NCBI GenBank assembly: GCA_023458615.1
Contig: JAEWYV010000041.1
Span: forward strand, 1 to 13,986
From: Bacillota bacterium
Lineage (GTDB): Bacteria; Bacillota; Clostridia; Christensenellales; CAG-138
Direction: 5' to 3'
Length of the DNA stretch: 13,986 bases
The translations under genes were made by a program, and so were the position numbers. Below are positions 1-6,810 of the stretch, piece by piece. The notes under the pieces are model-generated. The model did no database searches. It saw only the letters and a list, made by a program, of their open reading frames with translations, and was not told the origin of the DNA. The stretch's first letter is position 1, and each line of letters opens with the position of its first letter.

Positions 1-854
1 TAGTAGTCAAATAGCTCATAGACGACGCGCTTTGCCTTTTCTTCCTCGCTCTTTGCCTTAGAGTTTTTATAGACGCGTTCAAACATAAAATCACGCAGCG
101 CATCAAATTGCTCAAATACCGGCGCACTCATCTGCACCGTCGGCTTGCCAAAGCTCTGGTTTACAACATCGAGAATCATGGAGTTAATTCGTTTGCCATG
201 CGAATCGCCAAGAACGCGAACCGCATTCTCCGGCAGGTCATGCTCATGTAGGATCCCCGCTCGAATTGCATCGTCGATGTCGTGGTTGATATAGGCAATC
301 CGGTCGGCCAGGGAGACCACCTTGCCCTCCAGTGTGGCGGGTGTTCCGCTTTTTTTATGGTGCAGGATGCCATCCCGCACCTCAAAGGTGAGGTTGAGGC
401 CCTCGCCCTCATTCTCCAGCTTTTCGACCACGCGAAGACTCTGCTCGTTGTGCTCAAATCCGCCGGGCAACAGCTCATTGAGCACATCCTCACCGGAGTG
501 TCCAAACGGCGTATGCCCCAGATCGTGGCCCATTGCAATTGCCTCGGTTAGGTCCTCGTTGAGCCTAAGCGCACGCGAAATTGTCCGCGCAATCTGCGAA
601 ACCTCCAGCGTGTGTGTTAAACGCGTGCGATAATGATCCCCCTGCGGCGAGAGAAAGACCTGCGTTTTGTGCTTGAGCCGCCGGAAGGATTTGCTGTGCA
701 GAATTCTGTCGCGGTCGCGAATAAACGCTGTACGAATCTGGCATGGTTCTACGGGTGTTTCGCGTCCGCGTGAGTTTTGCGCGAGCATGGCATAGGGCGA
801 GAGTGTCTCTGCCTGAATCCGCTCATAATATTGTCTCGGGTTTTCGTCTGTCAT
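1..854 (-). CDS. dgt: dGTPase-like deoxynucleotide triphosphohydrolase, 3' end beyond the window
   Basis: HD-domain enzyme that hydrolyses dNTPs to nucleoside plus triphosphate, helping to control dNTP pools; cytoplasmic. 284 codons are visible from the ATG at 854, and the frame stays open to the left edge. The family is usually about 330-350 residues, so only the C-terminal tail should be missing. Metal-site residues are present: H81 in RLTHT, H110-D111 in the block GHDLGHTPFGH, and D184 in SLADR. The conserved early block FRRLKHKTQVF (58-68) is also typical. The start has a strong SD (AGGGAGGA, 864-871) about 9 nt upstream. A strong terminator at 945-979 separates it from the gene upstream, so it should be expressed on its own, but I see no convincing sigma-A promoter in 855-944. 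In many Clostridia dgt is followed by dnaG and rpoD; that is expected beyond the edge but not seen here. Family assignment is secure; substrate preference is not visible. Confidence 0.95.
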   Translation of the reverse strand, partial: MTDENPRQYYERIQAETLSPYAMLAQNSRGRETPVEPCQIRTAFIRDRDRILHSKSFRRLKHKTQVFLSPQGDHYRTRLTHTLEVSQIARTISRALRLNEDLTEAIAMGHDLGHTPFGHSGEDVLNELLPGGFEHNEQSLRVVEKLENEGEGLNLTFEVRDGILHHKKSGTPATLEGKVVSLADRIAYINHDIDDAIRAGILHEHDLPENAVRVLGDSHGKRINSMILDVVNQSFGKPTVQMSAPVFEQFDALRDFMFERVYKNSKAKSEEEKAKRVVYELFDY

Positions 855-944
855 CCGCGCGCGTCCTCCCTATATTTTGCATTGTGTGCCTAGTAAGTAT
901 TCGCCGGAAGATGCCTAAGTCCTTTTCCGACGATGAAAGTCCGC

Positions 945-979
945 AAAAAAGCCCCGCTTGTGTTTAGACAAGCGGGGCT
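945..979 (-). terminator. Strong intrinsic terminator after the CD1247-like gene
   Basis: A perfect 12-bp inverted repeat (AGCCCCGCTTGT at 950-961 with ACAAGCGGGGCT at 968-979) encloses a 6-nt loop. On the minus strand it runs directly into a T tract (A-run at 945-950 on plus). It lies 23 nt after the stop of the gene at 1003-1404 and should end the pepP-efp-CD1247 transcript before dgt. Confidence 0.92.
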
Positions 980-1002
980 ACCGATGCTATTTGGTTATGC
1001 GA

Positions 1003-1404
1003 TCAATCGTCAACTTCCTCGTCGTCTTCAGCGCCGGGAATTTGAAACTCAATGGTCTCGTTGCAGTTCGGGCAAATCAGGCCGTCTTCGCTATCGATCA
1101 TGTCCTCATCAAAATAGACGGTCTCGCCGCAATGGGGGCAGATGACTTCGATAAAGTCGTCCTCGTCCATCTCGCCGTCATACTCGTCGTCAATGATACT
1201 CTCAATGTCGTCCAACTCATCATAGATACCATCGACGCAGTCGCTGAGGTCGTCAATGCTCTCGTCCTGTTCTTCCAGCGCTTCGGCAATCGCGCCGAGG
1301 GTTTCAATAATTCCGCGCAGAACCTTGTCCGTTCCCTCATCTTTGAGCGAGAGGCCATCGGCAAGCCCGTCCAGATACGCTACTTTTTCAGAAATAAAGC
1401 TCAT
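1003..1404 (-). CDS. CD1247-type acidic small protein with C-terminal zinc ribbon, function unknown
   Basis: 133-residue, very acidic protein of unknown function. Residues 1-75 look like a helical, possibly coiled-coil segment starting MSFISEKVAYLDGLADGL. This resembles the clostridial 'CD1247 N-terminal domain' family, which databases sometimes mislabel as AraC regulators. Residues 85-120 hold two CxxC pairs (C89/C92 in CPHC, C111/C114 in CPNC), as expected for a rubredoxin-like zinc ribbon. The tail is Asp/Glu-rich. The ATG at 1404 is preferred over an in-frame GTG at 1413, because the AAAGGCG-like SD is correctly spaced only for the ATG. It lies 57 nt after efp, in the same direction, and is followed by a strong terminator, so it is the last gene of the pepP-efp unit. 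No DNA-binding motif is visible. The family name rests on my recognition of the N-terminal pattern and the efp linkage. Confidence 0.8.
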   Translation of the reverse strand: MSFISEKVAYLDGLADGLSLKDEGTDKVLRGIIETLGAIAEALEEQDESIDDLSDCVDGIYDELDDIESIIDDEYDGEMDEDDFIEVICPHCGETVYFDEDMIDSEDGLICPNCNETIEFQIPGAEDDEEVDD

Positions 1405-1423
1405 ATGGTTCACTCGCCTTTCT

Positions 1424-1471
1424 GTTCGTTTCCGAACCTGTAGATTGGGTTAGTTTGCGCGTTATACGCGC
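1424..1471 (-). other. Two hairpins in the efp to CD1247-like junction
   Basis: GCGCGT/ACGCGC (6 bp, 3-nt loop, 1457-1471) covers the efp stop codon. It has no T tract, so it is not a canonical terminator. Next, GTTCG/CGAAC (5 bp, 1424-1437) closes a GAAA tetraloop on the RNA, just upstream of the SD of the next gene. They could protect the efp 3' end or tune translation of the downstream gene; role inferred only. Confidence 0.4.
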
Positions 1472-2019
1472 TCCATGTATTCGCCCGTGCGGGTGTCAAC
1501 ACGAATGCGGTCGCCCTCATTCACGAACAGCGGGACGTTGAGCGTATATCCGGTTTCCAGCGTTGCGGGCTTGGTAGTACCCGTCGCGGTGTCGCCGCGC
1601 ACGCCGGGCTCGGAATGCGTGATGAGCAATTCCACAAAGTTCGGCGCTTCCACGGAGAACGGCGCGCCCTTGAAGAAGCGAACCTTCACGCTCTGGTTCT
1701 CAATGATGAATGCAATGGCATCTTCCACCTGATCGTGGTTGAGCGGAATCTGCTCATAGCTCTCGACATCCATGAAATAGTACAGGCCGCCGTCTTCATA
1801 GAGGTACTGCATTTCCTTGGTCTCAATGTGTGCCGGCGGATACTTATCCGTCGGGTTAAACGTGCGCTCCAAAACCGCGCCCGTCATCACGTTCTTGAGG
1901 CGAGTACGCACGAATGCCGCGCCTTTGCCGGGTTTTACATGCTGGAAATCGGAAATTTGCCAGACTGACCCGTCAATCTCCACGGTCATGCCTTTTCTGA
2001 ATTCGCCTGCACTGATCAT
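1462..2019 (-). CDS. efp: Elongation factor P
   Basis: EF-P binds the ribosome between the P and E sites and relieves stalling at polyproline and similar sequences. The 185-residue length and three-domain layout match the family: an N-terminal KOW-like domain (about 1-62), a central OB domain (about 66-128) and a C-terminal OB domain (about 130-185). The modification loop is PGKG with K32 at its tip. This matches the lysine-type EF-P of Bacillota, which carries 5-aminopentanol in Bacillus subtilis, rather than the arginine-type that is rhamnosylated. The conserved C-terminal block VPLFVNEGDRIRVDTRTGEY is intact. The start at 2019 has a GGAGGAAA SD. It lies 82 nt after pepP with no clear terminator or strong promoter between, so it is probably co-transcribed. 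The window shows no recognisable EF-P modification enzyme. Confidence 0.98.
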   Translation of the reverse strand: MISAGEFRKGMTVEIDGSVWQISDFQHVKPGKGAAFVRTRLKNVMTGAVLERTFNPTDKYPPAHIETKEMQYLYEDGGLYYFMDVESYEQIPLNHDQVEDAIAFIIENQSVKVRFFKGAPFSVEAPNFVELLITHSEPGVRGDTATGTTKPATLETGYTLNVPLFVNEGDRIRVDTRTGEYMERV

Positions 2020-2101
2020 ATGGTTGTTTCCTCCATTATTTCTGTTACTCTTCGTTTATACTGCAATCATCAGCATGCTAACTGCTGAAAATCTCCAAGT
2101 G

Positions 2102-3169
2102 TTAGATGGTGAGCAGTTCCTTCGTCACCGTGACAAAGTTGTGATGTCCGTCCTTAGTCACCACGCAGCAGTCCTCAATGCGAACGCCGCACTTGCCCTC
2201 TACATAGATTCCAGGTTCAACCGTGATGGTCATCCCCTCGGTGAGGATATCCGTGCTGCTCACGGAAGCGCGCGGATTCTCATGGATCTCAAGACCGAAC
2301 CCATGACCCAGCCCGTGTCCGAACTGCGGGCCATAGCCCCTTTGCATGATATATTCCCGCGCGACGGCATCCAGCGCCAGTCCGGATATGCCGTTGGTCA
2401 GCGCATCCAGCGCCATCTGTTGAGCAGTTTTCACGATTTCGTAGATCTCTTTGCTCTCGCCGTCAATCCTACCGACAGCAAACGTTCGTGTCATATCCGA
2501 ATGATAACCGTTGATCATGCAGCCAAAGTCCGTCACGACCAAATCGCCGTTTTGCAATTTGCGTTCACCCGGGAGTGCATGCGGCATTGCGCCGTTCGGC
2601 CCACCAGCAACGATGGGATCAAACGAAACACCGTCGCTTCCATTTCTTTGGCAAACATAGTTCAGTTCGGCAGTCGCTTCCTTTTCGCTCATGCCCGCAC
2701 CGATACGGCCCAGCCACTCAAGAAAGGACTGATCCGCAATCTTCTGTGCCTGTTGGAGACTTTCGACCTCCTCCGGCGACTTATAGAGACGCGGAAGCGA
2801 AATGGTTCCGCCAAACGGCACCCATTCGACAGGCATCGCTTGGTAACCACCAAAATCGACAACACTCATCGCGCCCTCTTCAAAAGCGGCGCGCTTGCAG
2901 CCGTCCGCCAGAAGAAATGTGCGGATACGATTCAGTTGCTCGGTATACGGCGCTTCAATCACCTCACAGAGTCCTTTGGTCTGCGCGTTCGCCTGAATCG
3001 TATACCGAAAATCGGTTACGAGATAGGTGCCCTTTGGGGTGACGAGGAAGATTCCGTCCGAACTGGTGAATCCCGAATAGTAGCGAATATTGGTGCCGCT
3101 GGTGATCAGCGCAGCATCAAGCGAGGATTTTTCAAGACTTTTACGTAATTTTTCAATTCTTTGTTTCAT
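2102..3169 (-). CDS. pepP: Xaa-Pro aminopeptidase (M24 family)
   Basis: Cytoplasmic metallopeptidase that removes an N-terminal residue preceding proline. 355 residues: an N-terminal creatinase-like domain (about 1-125) and the pita-bread catalytic domain (about 132-350). All five metal ligands can be placed: D214 in VVTDFG, D225 in YHSDMTRT, H289 in GHGLGHG, E318 in TVEPGIY and E332 in RIEDCC. H285 matches the second active-site histidine. The ATG at 3169 is the only good start: an in-frame TAA lies 15 nt upstream and the next Met is residue 101. No SD is visible. The -10 element of a good promoter ends 9 nt before the ATG, so the transcript should be leaderless or nearly so. efp follows. 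The pairing is common in Bacillota and fits, though does not prove, a shared theme of proline-rich protein synthesis and turnover. Confidence 0.96.
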   Translation of the reverse strand: MKQRIEKLRKSLEKSSLDAALITSGTNIRYYSGFTSSDGIFLVTPKGTYLVTDFRYTIQANAQTKGLCEVIEAPYTEQLNRIRTFLLADGCKRAAFEEGAMSVVDFGGYQAMPVEWVPFGGTISLPRLYKSPEEVESLQQAQKIADQSFLEWLGRIGAGMSEKEATAELNYVCQRNGSDGVSFDPIVAGGPNGAMPHALPGERKLQNGDLVVTDFGCMINGYHSDMTRTFAVGRIDGESKEIYEIVKTAQQMALDALTNGISGLALDAVAREYIMQRGYGPQFGHGLGHGFGLEIHENPRASVSSTDILTEGMTITVEPGIYVEGKCGVRIEDCCVVTKDGHHNFVTVTKELLTI

Positions 3170-3178
3170 ACGGAATTT

Positions 3179-3207
3179 ATTTTACCACATATGTTGTTTT
3201 ACGGCAA
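3179..3207 (-). promoter_or_regulatory. Sigma-A-type promoter of pepP-efp, abutting the start codon
   Basis: -35 TTGCCG at 3202-3207, 17-bp spacer, -10 TAAAAT at 3179-3184, with a TG at the extended -10 position (3186-3187). The predicted transcription start is 0-3 nt from the pepP ATG at 3169. It sits just downstream of the mltG terminator, so it opens a new transcription unit. Confidence 0.75.
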
Positions 3208-3276
3208 CAGCAATGATCGTATTCCAGCTCGCCAATTCTAACGCCATTTTTCGCCTGCCGCGCAGGATTGCAACCC

Positions 3277-3313
3277 AAAGAAAAACGCACTCCGCCGGAG
3301 CTTCCCGGCGGAG
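3277..3313 (-). terminator. Intrinsic terminator after mltG
   Basis: A 9-bp GC-rich stem (CTCCGCCGG at 3290-3298 with CCGGCGGAG at 3305-3313) has a 6-nt loop. On the minus strand it is followed within 4 nt by a T-rich tail, GTTTTTCTTT. It lies 22 nt after the mltG stop and ends the rnjA-ylbF-mltG unit. Confidence 0.88.
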
Positions 3314-3335
3314 CGTATCCATACGTTTTTGTTTC

Positions 3336-4496
3336 TCACCAATACTGTTGGAACTTCTCTACGTTCTTCTCGTGCTCCTCATAGGTCTTTGCAAATACCA
3401 GCTCGCTGGTTTCCTTCGGATTCTGGTTGCAGAAGAAGAGATAGCCGTCCTTCAGGAATTCTTCGTTGGGGTAAAGAGCTGCCTCAATTGCGGCCTTGCC
3501 CGGATTGCAGACAGGGCCCACGGGCAGACCGTTGTATTTATAGGTGTTGTACAGCGATTCCGTCTGCTGCTCCGTTGCGTTAAACACATATTTGGTTACG
3601 CCCAGTGCATAGCTCAAGCTTGCGCAGCTTTGCAACGGCATATTCTGGTTCAAACGATTGTGGAACACCGCGGAAACCTTGGAAAAATCGTTTGGCGCAG
3701 CCGCTTCTCGCTCAATGAGCGACGCGAGCGTAATCACCTGATCCATCGTCATGTTGAGCTGCTGTGTGCGGGTGAGATACTCCTCGGAATATACTTCGTT
3801 GAACCGATTGAGCATCTTGATCAAGATGGTCTCCACGCTCGCGTCGGCATATACCTCATATGTATCCGGGAAGAGATATCCCTCCATCATATAAGAGCGC
3901 GCGCTCGCGTTTTGTGTTGCTGCCGCGTCCGCAATGAAGGCAAAATTCATAAATGCGCTTCCGCTCTTGACCGCATCGTAAAGCTGGCTCTCGCTCGTGA
4001 TCAGTCCCTTTTCCATGAGCACTTTTGCAATGCCCTCGATCGTGTAACCTTCCGGAATGGTAAACTTAACGGTGGCCTTGGGCGCATTGCCTTCGCAGAG
4101 TTCTTCAACAATCTGCTTGATGCTCATGTTCTTGCTCAAAACATAGGTGCCCGCCTTCAGGCTGTTTGCCTTGCCGACAAAGTCTACATACACCTTGAAC
4201 GCCGCCGTACTTGAGATCAGCCCGTCTTTGTCATAGCCGCAAGCGCCGTAGAGGATCCGCGCAATGCTGCTTGCGGATGACGATGCGGGAATGGTCACCT
4301 CAATGGGCGTCGCGTCGTTTCGATCCACCGGTTCAATGTATTTGGAAAGCACATAGTTTACCGTAAACCGGGCGATAAAGAACACAACCGCAAGGCTCAC
4401 CAGCAGCACCACCGCCGGACGAACCGAAAGCCAGACGCGCATCATACGCTTCTGCTGTCTTGTCCTCTTCTTTTCTGGTTTTGCGTTGATTGACAT
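3336..4496 (-). CDS. mltG: Endolytic murein transglycosylase MltG
   Basis: Membrane-anchored lytic transglycosylase that cleaves nascent glycan strands and so sets peptidoglycan strand length. 386 residues: a basic cytoplasmic tail (1-27), one transmembrane helix (about 28-50), a LysM-like region (about 65-140) and the YceG catalytic domain (about 145-380). The family signature GYLFPDTYEV is at 207-216. The catalytic Glu is E262 in ASLIEREA, equivalent to E218 of E. coli MltG. The substrate-site motif is PLQSCASLSYALG (287-299); the more usual form is PLQSDPTV, a small divergence. The start at 4496 has a GGAG about 12 nt upstream, a modest SD. It follows the ylbF-family gene by 77 nt with no terminator between, and a strong terminator follows it. 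Family length and topology are normal. Confidence 0.96.
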   Translation of the reverse strand: MSINAKPEKKRTRQQKRMMRVWLSVRPAVVLLVSLAVVFFIARFTVNYVLSKYIEPVDRNDATPIEVTIPASSSASSIARILYGACGYDKDGLISSTAAFKVYVDFVGKANSLKAGTYVLSKNMSIKQIVEELCEGNAPKATVKFTIPEGYTIEGIAKVLMEKGLITSESQLYDAVKSGSAFMNFAFIADAAATQNASARSYMMEGYLFPDTYEVYADASVETILIKMLNRFNEVYSEEYLTRTQQLNMTMDQVITLASLIEREAAAPNDFSKVSAVFHNRLNQNMPLQSCASLSYALGVTKYVFNATEQQTESLYNTYKYNGLPVGPVCNPGKAAIEAALYPNEEFLKDGYLFFCNQNPKETSELVFAKTYEEHEKNVEKFQQYW

Positions 4497-4573
4497 CTCT
4501 CTCTTGTTCTCCGTGGTTTTTTATCTGGTCTAGCACTTGCCGCCATCTTGTTTTCGTTCTTCTCAGCTTCTGT

Positions 4574-4915
4574 TTATGATTCCAGCGGGCTAAGGTCAAT
4601 CTCAACCGCTTCTGCCAGAATTTTATAGACATCGCCAAGCATGCGCTTTAAACGAAATTCCGCCATCAGATAGGCGGATGCATCGGCATCAAACTGCAAC
4701 AACTCGCCAATCTTTTGCAGTTTTTTGAGCGCATCGCTCTCCTTGTCTCCGGCGATCATTGCCGCCTGAGAGCGAATTTGGAGCTTATTATATTCCTCAA
4801 TCAGGGCGCATGTGGTCTTGTTTTCCATAGCGCGCGCCTTTGCGGCGGTGTACTCGCGATATTCTACGCTATTTTGCATTTCGGATGCAAGCAGCTTTGC
4901 TGTGTCGTAAACCAT
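4574..4915 (-). CDS. YlbF/YmcA-family (DUF964) protein
   Basis: 113-residue, all-helical small protein of the YlbF/YmcA family, recognised from its length, the pattern of charged heptad-like helices and the context. In Bacillus subtilis, YlbF and YmcA form the Y-complex with YaaT and adjust RNase Y cleavage, affecting competence, sporulation and biofilm formation. Whether this paralogue does the same is unknown. The start is the ATG at 4915, preceded by AGGGAG at a 6-nt spacing. An upstream in-frame ATG at 4939 would overlap the RNase J gene and lacks this spacing. Only 13 nt separate it from the RNase J stop, so it is translated from the same mRNA. It could equally be YmcA-like or a separate clostridial branch, so I give no symbol. 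No catalytic motif or Cys cluster is seen. Confidence 0.82.
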   Translation of the reverse strand: MVYDTAKLLASEMQNSVEYREYTAAKARAMENKTTCALIEEYNKLQIRSQAAMIAGDKESDALKKLQKIGELLQFDADASAYLMAEFRLKRMLGDVYKILAEAVEIDLSPLES

Positions 4916-4928
4916 CGTATTCTCCCTA

Positions 4929-6575
4929 TCAAATCTCAATGATGATGGGCAGTATCATCGGCGTGCGCTTGGTGCGGTTCTTCAAAAACGACTTCAGGGA
5001 GTTGCGGATGCCGGACTTGATGTTGGCATAGTCGCTGCGATCCGCGCCCTCGAACTTTCTCGTCTCTTTTAGGAGCAGCGCCTTTGTGTCCGCAATCAGC
5101 TCCTCGGAATCCCGCATGTAGACAAACCCGCGCGAGATGATCTCCGGCGGTGCGAGCATCCGTCCGTTTTCGCTGTCCAGCGTGAGTACGACAACGACAA
5201 GGCCGTCCTGAGACAATGTCTTTCTATCCTTGAGCACTACGTCGTCAATGTCGCCAATGCCGTCAACCATTACGCTGCCGGAGGTGACAGCCCCTGCCTT
5301 ACGCCCGCTACGCTGGGTGAGCTCAATGACGTCGCCAGTGTTTGCAATAAAGATATTCTCGGGCAAAACGCCCATCTCTTTGGCGAGTTTGGAATGCATC
5401 ACCAAATGCCGGTATTCACCGTGCACCGGAATAAAATACTTCGGCTTAGTGAGCTCCATCATGAGGCGCAACTCTTCGCGGCAGGCGTGGCCGGAGACGT
5501 GAACATCCGCCATGCGATTGTAGATCACTTCAGCGCCCTTTTGATAGAGCTGGTTGATCACGCGCGAAACGCCAATCTCATTGCCGGGGATGGCCGAAGC
5601 CGAGATGATAACCGTATCGCCTTTTCCAATGTTGAGCCGATGCGTCGCGGTTGCCATGCGGAAAAGCCCGCTCATCGGTTCACCCTGGCTGCCGGTGGTG
5701 ATGACGCAAATCTGATCATCGCGATAGCGCTTGAGCTGATCGACCTTGACAATACACTCCGGCGGAATCTTCAGGTAACCAAGCCGCATTGCAATCTGCA
5801 CCACCTGCTCCATGCTTCTGCCTTGAAAGCAGAGCACGCGCCCGTGGCTGACCGCCACATCCGCAACCTGCTGAATGCGATAAACGTTGCTGGCAAAGGA
5901 GGCGACAATAATTCGCCCTTCCGCGACGTCAAAATAGTATTCAAACGTCTTGCCGATCTCTTTTTCGCTTTGCGTGTGACCGGGGCTTTCAATGTTTGTG
6001 CTGTCGCTCATCAGTGCGAGCACCCCGCGCGAGCCATAGTGCGCAAAGCGAATGATATCGATCGGCTCGCCATCGATGGGCGTAAAGTCCACCTTAAAGT
6101 CTCCGGTGTGAATCACCGTGCCGATGGGTGTGTTGATCGCCAGCGCAACCGCACCCGCAATCGAGTGCCCCGTCTTTATAAACTCCGTCTTGAAACAGCC
6201 GAGATCCACATGATCGCCGGGTTTTACCACGGTGAGTTTTTTGCTCGACACCCGCGCCTCTTCGAGCTTATGCTCAATCAGCGCGATGGTAAACGCGGTG
6301 CCGTACACTGGAACGTCAAATTCCTTGAGCGCATAGGGCAGCGCGCCAATATGATCCTCATGTCCGTGCGTAATCAAAAATCCTTTGAGTTTATCGCGGT
6401 TCTCACGCAAATAACTCATATCCGGTATGACTACGTCGATGCCGGGCATATCGTCATCCGGAAAGCTGATGCCGCAATCAACCACAACCACGTCGTTTCC
6501 GTATTCAAACGCGGTCATATTCTTTCCAATTTCACCCATTCCGCCTAACGGAATGATCTTAAGTTTACTTGCCAT
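4929..6575 (-). CDS. rnjA: Ribonuclease J (metallo-beta-lactamase/beta-CASP family)
   Basis: Cytoplasmic ribonuclease with 5'-3' exonuclease and endonuclease activity, central to mRNA decay and RNA maturation in Bacillota. 548 residues, close to the 555 of B. subtilis RNase J1. The order is beta-lactamase part, beta-CASP insert (roughly 205-360), return of the beta-lactamase fold, and C-terminal domain (roughly 450-548). Zinc-site residues seen: the HGHEDH motif (H70, H72, D74, H75), H137 in TGHSIAGA and D159 in HTGDFK. Beta-CASP landmarks are TTGSQGEP (293-300), SGHA (H363) and PVHGE (H385). The ATG at 6575 has GGGGA about 10 nt upstream. A candidate promoter lies at 6738-6767, giving a leader of about 155 nt. 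The ylbF-family gene follows after 13 nt and mltG after that. J1 versus J2 cannot be decided from the sequence alone, so the symbol is provisional. Confidence 0.95.
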   Translation of the reverse strand: MASKLKIIPLGGMGEIGKNMTAFEYGNDVVVVDCGISFPDDDMPGIDVVIPDMSYLRENRDKLKGFLITHGHEDHIGALPYALKEFDVPVYGTAFTIALIEHKLEEARVSSKKLTVVKPGDHVDLGCFKTEFIKTGHSIAGAVALAINTPIGTVIHTGDFKVDFTPIDGEPIDIIRFAHYGSRGVLALMSDSTNIESPGHTQSEKEIGKTFEYYFDVAEGRIIVASFASNVYRIQQVADVAVSHGRVLCFQGRSMEQVVQIAMRLGYLKIPPECIVKVDQLKRYRDDQICVITTGSQGEPMSGLFRMATATHRLNIGKGDTVIISASAIPGNEIGVSRVINQLYQKGAEVIYNRMADVHVSGHACREELRLMMELTKPKYFIPVHGEYRHLVMHSKLAKEMGVLPENIFIANTGDVIELTQRSGRKAGAVTSGSVMVDGIGDIDDVVLKDRKTLSQDGLVVVVLTLDSENGRMLAPPEIISRGFVYMRDSEELIADTKALLLKETRKFEGADRSDYANIKSGIRNSLKSFLKNRTKRTPMILPIIIEI

Positions 6576-6810
6576 CTGTCATCTTCCCCAATTTCTGCTC
6601 ATTCTATCCCGTTTCCTGGCGACGAATATCCCGATTCGCCGTATTTCTTGCTTTCTTTCGCACAAAAGCACCGCAAAGCGCCTTTTGCATTGCCGCGGTT
6701 TATTCCTTGCGCAACGCTGCGCGTAGGTGCTATCGATAGTATAGTCTATTTTGATTGCCCGCACCAATCGTTTTCTTTATTGCGGGCTTGTCTTTGTGCA
6801 TCAAATGCGC
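6576..6810 (-). other. Gap between the SleB-like gene and RNase J, with candidate leader
   Basis: 235 bp with no credible gene. On the minus strand it holds an inverted repeat, GCCCGCA/TGCGGGC (6757-6763 with 6781-6787, 17-nt loop). That repeat lacks a T tract, so it is at best a weak terminator for the upstream unit. A candidate promoter, a 10-bp palindrome CTATCGATAG (6730-6739) at the predicted start point, and a leader of about 155 nt with short possible stems such as CAAAAG/CTTTTG follow. No known riboswitch is recognised. Confidence 0.5.
6738..6767 (-). promoter_or_regulatory. Candidate promoter of rnjA-ylbF-mltG
   Basis: -35 TTGGTG at 6762-6767, 18-bp spacer, -10 TATACT at 6738-6743. 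The -10 is good (5 of 6) and the -35 is weak (3 of 6). Position, direction and the absence of another candidate support it. Confidence 0.42.

Noticed and set aside
855..944. Promoter for dgt
   Set aside because: No pair of -35 and -10 boxes with 16-18 bp spacing matched well enough to call, although the upstream terminator implies a promoter should exist here.
1817..3148. 443-residue plus-strand open frame opposite efp and pepP
   Set aside because: It is antisense to two clear genes, shows no recognisable domain and has no SD-led start. It is a by-product of codon bias in the real genes.
3090..4214. 374-residue plus-strand open frame opposite mltG and the pepP promoter
   Set aside because: It runs through a clear terminator and promoter of the minus strand and shows no recognisable domain.
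5394..6548. 384-residue plus-strand open frame opposite RNase J
   Set aside because: Shadow of an intact, well-conserved gene; no domain seen.
6579..6767. 62-residue minus-strand frame in the gap before RNase J
   Set aside because: It starts at a TTG inside the candidate -35 region, has no SD, is Arg/Lys-rich and resembles nothing known.
6757..6787. Inverted repeat GCCCGCA/TGCGGGC as terminator of the hslVU unit
   Set aside because: The loop is 17 nt and no T tract follows on the minus strand; kept only as part of the gap description.
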